Source: Saccoglossus kowalevskii (taxonomy: Eukaryota > Hemichordata > Enteropneusta > Harrimaniidae). From it: DNA of 28,503 nucleotides. This document shows, piece by piece, positions 20,436 to 28,503 of the stretch (within the stretch, counting starts at the first letter, position 1; each line of letters begins with the position of its first letter). The position numbers were made by a program, and so were the translations under genes. The stretch spans positions 846,822-875,324 of the forward strand of contig NW_003134838.1 in assembly GCF_000003605.2 (NCBI RefSeq), read 5' to 3'. The notes below the pieces were generated by a model. The model searched no databases, was not told the DNA's origin, and saw only the letters and a program-made list of their open reading frames with translations.

Positions 20436-23229
20436 GCCAGCATTTTCGGCCTTGTTTTCTGTCTGTAATTGGGCATAAACTATGAGGCCCGTATTTATAA
20501 TAATCGTTCACATGTTTCCGCGTAACGATTAAACTTTACATTAAACATAACTTTGTTTAAAAATAGGCTGAGTTCGATGTTAGCGTCAATTCGTAAGAAC
20601 CACGCCGCCTCATTGAACACAAACCGACCAATCATTCACGTTATATTTGGAAACAATGCCGGTTGAACGCGATGCACGATATACGCAAAATTATAACTAT
20701 TTTTTTTTTCGCGTAATCAGTCAAAAAAAAACACACACAGAAATATCATCAACCTATTGTTCATACAAACGGTCTCCTTGAAACCAGGCTAGCGTGACAG
20801 CTGAGTTTAGTTTATATCCCGTTTCTATGTATTGCCGGAGAGCCCGATGGCAGCTGACTCTCAGCGGATTGACTCTATTGCGAGCACACAAGAAGCACAA
20901 TAGAGGGCTAACAGGTAATTATGTCTGAAGCGTACTTCATGGTATTATCTTATTAAATCGATACCCCTACACAGCGCTACAATACCGGCTACAATCAGCA
21001 CCCCACAGGCAATAAACAAAAGCACTCTTCCAGAATAATCCTTAATTCATGTACCGGTGCAGAAGAAGATGATATACAGAGTGAAGGAAAAAAAAAGTGT
21101 TTACTAGTTTTGAACAAAAAAAATGAAATCCATGCGATATTTGGTCGGTAGCAGAGTATGTAATACGAGAAGGGCGCTTTCTAAGGCGCACGTACAATGG
21201 CACAATACACTGCTTTAACGGGAAATTCATTCATCCACCGTTTGTGTAGCACAAACCACGAGTTACAGGTCTAGTGTTTTTGAATACCAACAATCTGTCG
21301 ACTTTTCTGCCGCATGTTTGCGAGGTACCGTAACGATAATGTTCTATATAAAATGTCAAATATACTGAGTTGAACCTCGTCACGGTAATAAGCTGAAGAC
21401 GTCTCCTTCCCCCCAAAAAAGGGGACCGTATTCCCGAATCCCTATTGGGACAGCCCCTTTAATTTACAGCGTATTTTTACCAGAGCGCTTTGTGATATGG
21501 TAATGGAAGGGGAGTGGTTAGTAAGTGTACTTATTCCAAGCTTACTCAAAGTCCCGTCAAAGAAACACGTAACCTAAGAAGACGACTCCGAATTTGTTTT
21601 CAACGCTAACATCAGTTGGTGGGTAACACGAAAAAAAAAACATTTCAGGAGTTTCAGGCAAATTAGAAAAGTTTCAAACTTGGGTGGACCCAAACTCCCG
21701 AGTCTGGGTATACTTGAATTGCAATCGGTTGTGGCCGAATGAATAGACACGAGAGTACGATAGAGACCAGTCACAGGAGAACAATGCTACAAAGGGGAAC
21801 CGACGAGCTACAAACAACAAGTCTAGTTATGATATTATCTTCAATTGCAGCGGCAATCGTTACATTCCCACTAATAATCGCAGTACCATTACTTCGTCGC
21901 ACCGCGTTTCCGCAAAAAACTGCCGTCAACTTAGACAAAATTTAAGCAAAGTGTGGTTATTATTTCAATTAACACATTTTACCCCTTGGTTGCTTTAAAT
22001 GTCTTACAGTTGAAAATGAAATGCGCAAGCATGCGTGAATTGTATCGAAGAAAAGAATCCAAGAGTCGCCGCCAAATGATCGCACAACACGCCCCAGACA
22101 TATCAGGCCCGCTGCCATGACTATAGAGTGGGGCGTAATAAATCATCGAACTGCCAGGGACGAGAAAGCTGTTGTGCAGGAGGGCTGGTCATTGTCGTTA
22201 GGGGCGGATCGTTGATATATGCGGGTGGTCTGATTTATAATAATGGTAATGTTGTTTTATTTAGTGGACAGTCGTTAAAATAAAGTCAATATGGAAGAAT
22301 TGAAACCATACGGCACCGGAACATCCGTCAACAGCGTGGATTTGATAGAAAAGACGTTCTCTGTTTGGACTATATGCAAATCGTTTGTTATACTTTCAGA
22401 AAATGGCTACGATATTTATGTGTGCATTCAGTATTAAAAGCATTCGCGGTATTCAACTGTGTCGATTAGAACTTTGCGATATAGCCTATCACAGTGCCTG
22501 GGCCGGGTGTCTATCAATGAACTACAGCCTTGGGCTATCGCGCATATCGCTGACAATGTTATTATTGTTCGACTAATCCACTGTATTGTTAATTCTCTAT
22601 TGATTATCCGATAAGTATATCTAAATTGTGTGAGATGTCTGTTTTTATCACAAACGCCGGCATCGTTAATGTTGTCTAACGCCTTCAAGTGCGTGTCTGT
22701 CTTGTACAATTGTTCTTCAATACAAATTTTGACAGTTTTTGTTAGAATAAATATATAATATCAAAAACAAGCGTTCGTGCGATTGTGTTACCATTTCATA
22801 TTTTGCTTACACATTTTCTTTTCAACTTGGAGGCATGCACCTAACTTTAATGTACACATTTTCCATGGACTGATACAACTGATACACTCAATTCACACAT
22901 ACTAGTATATACATTGTATATACGCTAACGGGGGGGGGGGGGCTAGACTTGTTAGCACGAATTTGATTGGATTATATCTCCTACCAAGATTAAAATGATA
23001 ACATTCGGAAGAAAATATGTTTTAAGAATAGCAGTGTAAGATTTTCGCCACTAGTCGATTCCAAATTGGTTGCCAGGGTAATCATTAAATATGGTATACT
23101 ACAAACGAACACTAATGCAGATTGAGAACGGTTAACAAGAAAAAGACAAAATGAAAATAAACAGAGGAACTAGAATTGGATTTACAATAAAACAACTGAA
23201 TGTGGTAATTGGATAAGGCGACACAGTCA
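20436..23229. other. non-coding flank upstream of Gbx, no gene supported
   Basis: About 2.8 kb with no convincing exon. Items seen: a 7-bp stem GTTTGTG-TAG-CACAAAC (21240-21256); a foldback AAAGGGG..CCCCTTT at 21418-21460 abutting TTAA; a 68-codon ATG frame (21739-21945) with one hydrophobic segment (see findings); near-palindromic TATATACATTGTATATA near 22906-22922; and a run of 13 G (22930-22942). Confidence 0.5.
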
Positions 23230-23265
23230 TTAAAGGGCGGTGGTCGTCGCGCCGCGTTCTGTTGA
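23230..23265 (+). mobile_element. solo end of the TTAA MITE
   Basis: TTAA followed by AGGGCGGTGGTCGTCGCGCC matches the two ends of the MITE at 11741-11873; it differs from the complemented right end at about three of 32 positions. No matching inverted end with TTAA is found downstream, so the other half is lost or disrupted. Confidence 0.75.
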
Positions 23266-23309
23266 GAAAAAAAAATGTTGACTCGACACGACAGTTCACA
23301 TTGTACTCC

Positions 23310-23359
23310 ATCTCGATCACAGTCCCTCAACACCGGTGTGGATGGACTGTGATCTCGAT
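23310..23359. repeat. 34-nt near-perfect palindrome between 8-bp direct repeats
   Basis: ATCTCGAT (23310-23317) and ATCTCGAT (23352-23359) abut a palindrome at 23318-23351. The outer arms CACAGTCC/GGACTGTG are perfect, the core ACACCGGTGT is perfect, and only two opposed pairs between them mismatch. This is the same layout as the elements at 13926 and 14207, 9 kb away, with unrelated repeat sequence, as expected if the repeats are target duplications. It begins about 45 bp past the solo MITE end. Confidence 0.88.
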
Positions 23360-25958
23360 ACTATGTCTACAATGAAATTCACAGATTGTCCCCCACCGCC
23401 TATCCTATCGATAACAGTCAGTCGCCATACTTTCATAAACTCGTCAGTGATTATTGCCGTGATGTTTTAAAACATTCATTCTTACAGAAATCTCCATAGA
23501 AGGGCGGTCAAGCAGTGACACTGCGTGGTTCGATGTGTTTTTAGGCAGATAACATTAGTGAGAGTCAATTCGACTTCTTCCAATGACTTTTTAATGGGTC
23601 ACATTTTTACGGTGAATGCATATTTAACTGGCTTATAATTTATCGCCTTGCCCCAGTCTTACTTGCGCAATATGCAAATACATTTAATATCATTAAAGAC
23701 TGTGGCGTTTCTGATTGGTGAAAAGTAACATGGGACCCACAAGGTCACTGACCAGACAGCCATATTATGTATATTGACGATTTCCCAAACCCTATCAAAT
23801 ATTCTGACATTCTGACTGTATTGAATTTGAACTTGGTCACTCTATATAATTCTATCGTTTGTCTCAAATTATTTTTTTTATTAAGTAATGTTATTATTTT
23901 TTTCTACGAGTTTGATCATTGAATGTTGAGTATTGTCGAGGGTTAGAGTTCAATTGAAGAATCGGTGGATTGTGGCGACGAACCATTGAAGATTCGGGAT
24001 GTTCTTTAACGTACTTGAACTTTCACGGCATTCAACCCGCGCACACTTCATCATTTCCAATATTGATCTCACGGGCGATATCAACAAAGGAACGCGTGCC
24101 ATAGCTAACCTACACGTACCTACGGTGCGTCCGTGATATAGGGTAATTCGAAGCACATGCGTTTCCGTGCGTTTCATTATTTTATCAAACGAATACAGCC
24201 ACATTTGCTGCGAAAACAACGTTTAACGATACAAAATTACTAAATATAAATATTAAATTAAAAATAAATAAAATGAATGCACAATTGTACCCGAATGAAT
24301 CATGACGTCACCACTAGAAAGGCTCTGCATCCGCGATGTCGCCAAATAACAGGAAACTGGATGACGTCATCCAATGATTTTATAGTCCATTAGTGTTCGT
24401 TAACCATATGGGGAATGTTATTTTAATTTCAGCAATTTGAATATTCTTCTATTAAGCGTTCTGCAAGAAGCGGAACATTATAAAACCCACAATCATCAAT
24501 AGACCACGTGCTTATTTGTCGGGACACAACACGTATACTTAAAACAGTGCATATTGTTACATTGAAATAGAAATCTGGGAAATGATCGCCGCCATTATTT
24601 CAGTAACTGATACACTTGTATTTCTCTGTACAATGTTCTTTTGTTATGCCATATGGCAAAGTTATGTGACAAAGTACTTTTTTTTTCTTTCTTCATTCAA
24701 ACGTGTTTGTGCTAGGTAACATTTCCGGACATCATTAGTGTCACTGCTGTTTTTCGGGTGCTTGGTGAATTCACTTACTATTGTTTTTTTTTAGTTCAAT
24801 TTAATTCAAAGTATTGTTCGTAGCTGATTCGTTGATGCCACTCCATTGTCATGGTGACCGACCAGCAATGCGGTTCAGCGGCCATCGCCAATTACTACAT
24901 GCTAGTTTATGATTTTTGGTAATTTTGATTTTGTTCATTTTTAATTTTTTTGAGAATACTTTGGACATATATGTGCAATAAAGAAGACTTTAGAAAGATC
25001 AATATTTCATGGGTAAAAGTCAGTGCATGTGACTAACTTATCGAGGATCGTGCTGCCAAATATGGGTTCAAAATTGGAGATATTAATTTACTGAAATATT
25101 GTCCAAATCATATTTTGTTAACCCAAATAGATGCTCCGGGTTGGTTTACACAACCAATGTGTAATCAGTGAGTCATTGATGTCCTATGAGTCACCAGGTA
25201 CTAGAACTTCTTAGAGATCTCTGGGTCCACATAACTATACACATACGGACGCACATATACACATGCTCGTTGATGTAGGGAAAAAAATAATAAACTAAAA
25301 ATAACTTTTTGTTATATAGTCCCATATACTCCGTGTGCGAAAACAAAACCAACTCGTCGTTGAAGAAATAATAAATCTGCCATTTATTCGTCCGTTTTTA
25401 AGCCAAAATAAAACATTACACCTCATTGCGTAATAATTATAGACTAGACTATTTGTGGAGTGACACTTTTAAGCTACGACTGCTGGCTATCGGACCCATA
25501 GCACGGCAAATTACTTACAGTCAGTACTGGGTTAATTTCCCATACAATTCCACACCCAAGAAGCATGACGTCACGGTGCATGTGATCGGACGTCTCGGAT
25601 ATGATTCCGGAATCACTTGGGCGGTCATAAATTTGGACATCAATCATCCATTCAGACCACCCTCATACAGATTTCCCACCATGCAGCATATTTTCCCCAA
25701 AGTCAGTTTGCTTACCATAACACGCTTCTGACAAATATACTACCAAATACGTACGATATAGTAGCTATGAGAAAAGTGAAGTTAGACACTAACAACTTGA
25801 ACTTAGCACAGAATAAATTAGGTCAACACGAGTTCACATACTCAAACGTCATTGTAACGTACCGTGAACCACAACTCCTACAACCAGTGGTATGTAAACT
25901 ACCGCGTTTTATCGATCGATCCGGGCGATTTGATCCGAGAACTCAGTATTTCATGGTA
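23360..25958. other. non-coding, no gene seen
   Basis: No supported gene in about 2.6 kb apart from the regulatory motifs listed separately. AGGGCGGT occurs near 23502 without TTAA or further similarity to the MITE. Two AP-1-type TGAGTCA sites lie 18 bp apart at 25169-25175 and 25187-25193. A perfect CRE lies at 25566-25573. Frames in 25426-25958 lack a recognisable domain, and the longest runs on into the repeat at 25959. Confidence 0.5.
24303..24369. promoter_or_regulatory. paired CRE motifs with adjacent CCAAT
   Basis: TGACGTCA is perfect at 24303-24310 and again at 24362-24369. The second is followed at once by TCCAATGATTTTATAG, giving CRE, CCAAT and a weak TATA-like TTTATAG in promoter order on the plus strand. 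No open frame begins downstream, so this may be an enhancer or the start of a non-coding transcript. Function is inferred from motifs only. Confidence 0.4.
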
Positions 25959-26299
25959 ATCCTCGGGGGCGGAGCTACGTCACAGGACGTTCCACGTTGC
26001 TACGACGCGCACCACTGTACATGCATTTCTACGGGCTCTGTGCGCGCTACTGTGGAACGCCGGTCGAGCCCCGGTGGAACCGGTGAAAATTCGAGAAAAC
26101 AACACAAACTCAACTTTGAAGTAATCCCGAACAACCAAATTTGTATATGTTACACACGTAGGGCTAATCTTGTTACACTGTTCAGAGGAGTCCCAACAAC
26201 CATCCCGAAGTACCGTTTTCTGTGAGTTTTTGGTCTTTGTTTTCACCGCCGCAGGTTGCCAGGCGGTGAAAATGCCCGGATGTCCGCCCCCCCGAGGAT
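25959..26299 (+). mobile_element. GC-ended 341-bp element, copy 2, with TIRs
   Basis: The ends are inverted repeats: ATCCTCGGGGGCGGA at 25959-25973 and the complement of ATCCTCGGGGGGGCGGA at 26283-26299, differing only in the length of the G run. Just inside the right end a perfect 11-bp stem, TTTTCACCGCC/GGCGGTGAAAA (26240-26250 and 26262-26272), forms a subterminal hairpin. Copy 1 is at 5898-6196 in opposite orientation. No transposase frame is present; the frame conserved between copies has no known domain. TA is found beside both ends, but a clean target duplication is not demonstrable. Confidence 0.85.
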
Positions 26300-26440
26300 A
26301 TCAAGTCAAAGATAGAACATTGTGTGCCTATTTGTTACTTTAAAAACTGAAACACACGCAATTTAAACGCGCGAATCTAAAGTTATCAGCGGGATATTAA
26401 AACACGTGACATTGCATTGCCCAATCATGTTGCACGTGGA

Positions 26441-28042
26441 ATAGAATAGAACCTTTATTGCTATCGTATCTCATGTCTGAGGTTTTAATGAAAGATGCAA
26501 TAAAATAATAAATTCTGAAGACAAGAAATAACTGAACTAACAACAAAGGGAAACCCAAACACGACGCTCAAATCTCTACACAAATATAGTTCATTTGTAT
26601 TTTCTGAAGCAGCTGTTTTCACTTTTAATTGAACAGTTATTCATAATATTTCTATTCTTGTTGTTAAAAATATTAACTTGTTAGTATTCTCTTATTGTTT
26701 TTGATATCTTGAATAATGTTGTATTTTATGAATAAAACTTTCTTTGGTGTATAACTGACATGATTGAAAGAAATGTTACTCATTTTAAATTTCTTTGATT
26801 TCAGCGATCGGTGCATCATTGCGATAGAGCGTATTTTTATTGTTTGTATTGTTTGCAAGTATAACTCGAGCAAAATCTGTTTTTAATTCTATGTACGTTA
26901 TATTTATTTGTTATGATTTGTTGGTATGGTTTGTCTTCATTGTGTATGCATTCTTTCTGGCATTCGTTGAGCTTCAAGAGTGTTTTCCATTAATGCTTTA
27001 CTGTATTTTAATTCATTGTTTTTCCAAATATTCAGTTTTGAATCAGACTAAATACCCAATTTCAGTTGTGTACCAAAGTTGTGCATTTTCAAACCAAGCT
27101 TATATACTTGGCTTATTAGTGTATTTTCCGGCATATCTCTTGTCCTCCCATCCAATATTTTATCTTTTGTCTAGTGCTTTCTACAATAAGAAATTATCTT
27201 CTTAGCTATTTACTTTCAACAAACTATTTTAAATTCGGTGTGAAGTTTTTTTCATTCTTAGAGGTGCGAAGTCACACAAGTCCTTCGTGTGTTTAACGAT
27301 TTCACTTGACCGGATTTCCGCACAGTACAGAAGGACTGGTCTAATTTCTGCATCAAACATCTTTAGATGAATTCGCAATGAGATGAACGATTCCGAAAAA
27401 AAGTATTTGGTTTATTTTGATGGAGGCTTTCAAAGCTTTGTCTTTCAGGCCTAGTTATGCAATCTACCTGTTATTTTGAAATGTATCCTAAGATAAGTGT
27501 AAGAAGTTACTCTTTCTAACTCTTTATTGTTAATGTAAAATTTAAGTTCGACTAGACGTGTATCTGCTTTATTGAATATTATTACTTTTGATTTAGTAAT
27601 ATTAATTTCGAACTTTTCACAGTATGGTTGCAGGGCGTTGATAGCATTTTTGGCTAGTTTTTGTCTGAGACAGCAAAAGCAAATCATGTGCATACAATAG
27701 CCATGGAACTTGGTTGTTTAACAGAGTTGGTGGGTCACCGGAAGAGTTAACATGTTCTTTAACGTCATTTGTGTATATATTAAAAAGCAGGGCAATTTTC
27801 CTGTCTAGACTAATGCTCTTTTCAGTAAGGTAAGTATTGGTCAAACCATTTTTAACTTTCACACATACTACAAAATTAGTGTAAATAGCTTTTACAATGT
27901 TATAAAATTTGCAATTGACTCCATTGTCGATGAGCTTATGTAAAAGATCCACATACCAGATTGAGTGAAATGCTTTTATGTAGAAATAAAGAAGGAGTTT
28001 CCAGGCGGTGTTGTAACACAGCAAATGTTTGTTTCTTTTCAC
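26441..28042 (-). mobile_element. 5'-truncated, decayed non-LTR retrotransposon (LINE)
   Basis: On the minus strand, reverse transcriptase similarity starts near 28042, continues through the fingers/palm, thumb and connection parts to about 27060, and is followed by a 3' end at 26441-26543. The last part matches the solo tail at 9951-10053. The 3' terminus reads AATAAAGGTTCTATTCTAT, like CR1/L2-group ends. The 5' half, including ORF1 and the endonuclease, is missing. I cannot name the clade with certainty. Confidence 0.8.
27060..28042 (-). pseudogene. reverse transcriptase pseudogene of the LINE
   Basis: Minus-strand fragments in order: motif A region IKAFHSIWYVDLLHKLIDNG near 27940-27980, where the usual metal-binding Asp before KAF is lost; LCVKV-like VCVKVKNGLTNTYL; LLFNIYTNDVKEH; SSGDPPTLLNNQVPWLLYAHD at the catalytic YADD box, read here as YAHD (codons 27683-27694); then, after a one-base frameshift near 27644, INALQPYCEKFEINITKSK; then SYTYLRIHF; MFDAEIRPVLLYCAEI (27311-27360); and KIKYW with ISQVYKLGLKMHNFG near 27070-27160, in shifting frames. 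Loss of both catalytic Asp positions plus frameshifts and stops means it cannot encode an active enzyme. The order and motifs are those of a non-LTR reverse transcriptase. Confidence 0.85.
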
Positions 28043-28503
28043 TTAACAATATTCAACTTCATAGATTATTTCACCAGGTGACGATAATGTACTGGTAAGG
28101 TTCACTGACCCCAAGGACAACCCCTCACTTCACAAAAACATTATCGACCGAACCAGGGACCGAACCAAGCGTGCCACCGAAAAATGTATTGCGCCATCAA
28201 CGACCAATCTCTCCAGTTTGAGTTCAGATCCATTGACATTTGCTCTTTATCGTATATGGCTGCGTCTACTAGTATTTCAGTTTATATTAATAACATTCTT
28301 ACTCAATATTTATACACATATATTTCCAGTTAGTGTCAATATACTGTGTAGAAATACGATTGCAAACGCATGGGTATTCAGTACATTACCTGGAACGACT
28401 CGGTCAAAGGTCAAACACGTACATTTTTCGTCTTCAGTTCGAATTGATAGGTCAAAGACCTGACGCTGCAATTGTTCCAGAAAGAATGAGGGTGATGCGC
28501 ACG
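28043..28503. other. non-coding, no gene seen
   Basis: Similarity to the LINE stops near 28030-28042. CCGAACCAGGGACCGAACCAAG near 28148 is a short imperfect tandem. No exon, RNA gene or inverted repeat is supported up to the window edge. Confidence 0.5.

Noticed and set aside
25617-26225. 202-codon plus-strand frame
   Set aside because: Its second half is the interspersed element at 25959-26299, also found at 5898-6196; the first half has no recognisable domain and the start is not ATG.
1-28503. CRISPR array, rRNA or bacterial operon structure
   Set aside because: No regularly spaced repeats with unique spacers, no rRNA-like blocks, and the spliced homeobox gene shows the DNA is from an animal.

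Overview
The window looks like AT-rich nuclear DNA from an animal, probably a marine invertebrate; I cannot place it more closely from sequence alone. The evidence is a two-exon homeobox gene with consensus GT-AG splice sites, a decayed LINE reverse transcriptase, several short non-autonomous DNA transposons with terminal inverted repeats (TIRs), and long stretches with no coding signal. There are no operons, ribosome binding sites or CRISPR arrays.

The one gene I can support is a Gbx-class (gastrulation brain homeobox; unplugged in Drosophila) transcription factor on the minus strand. Exon 1 (19590-20013) carries an EH1-like repressor motif and exon 2 (18803-19266) carries the homeodomain and the Gbx-specific tail. 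A 323-bp phase-1 intron separates them and the predicted protein is 295 residues. Its minus-strand upstream region (20014-20440) has a TATA-like box, several CCAAT/ATTGG boxes, short upstream ORFs and an inverted pair of AATTA-type homeodomain sites. A candidate poly(A) signal lies about 525 bp past the stop. About 18 kb on one side and 8 kb on the other hold no other convincing gene, which fits the non-coding surroundings usual for developmental regulators.

Left part (1-14.4 kb): a diverged ~148-bp direct repeat (631 and 3759), a perfect ATTTT pentanucleotide array (4472-4608), a 382-bp MITE with a clear 7-bp target duplication (5338-5733), one copy of a ~300-bp GC-ended element (5898-6196), a LINE 3' tail (9951-10053), and a TTAA-flanked MITE (11741-11873). 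A cluster of tiny perfect palindromes, each bounded by 7-9 bp direct repeats, lies at 13.9-14.4 kb.

Right part (20.4-28.5 kb): a solo end of the TTAA MITE (23230), another direct-repeat-bounded palindrome (23310-23359), a pair of perfect CRE motifs with a CCAAT box (24.3 kb), the second, inverted copy of the GC-ended element (25959-26299), and a 5'-truncated, frameshifted LINE (26441-28042, minus strand).

The most unusual observation is the set of 33-36 nt palindromes sitting exactly between short direct duplications. They have the layout of transposon insertions but are far smaller than any standard MITE.
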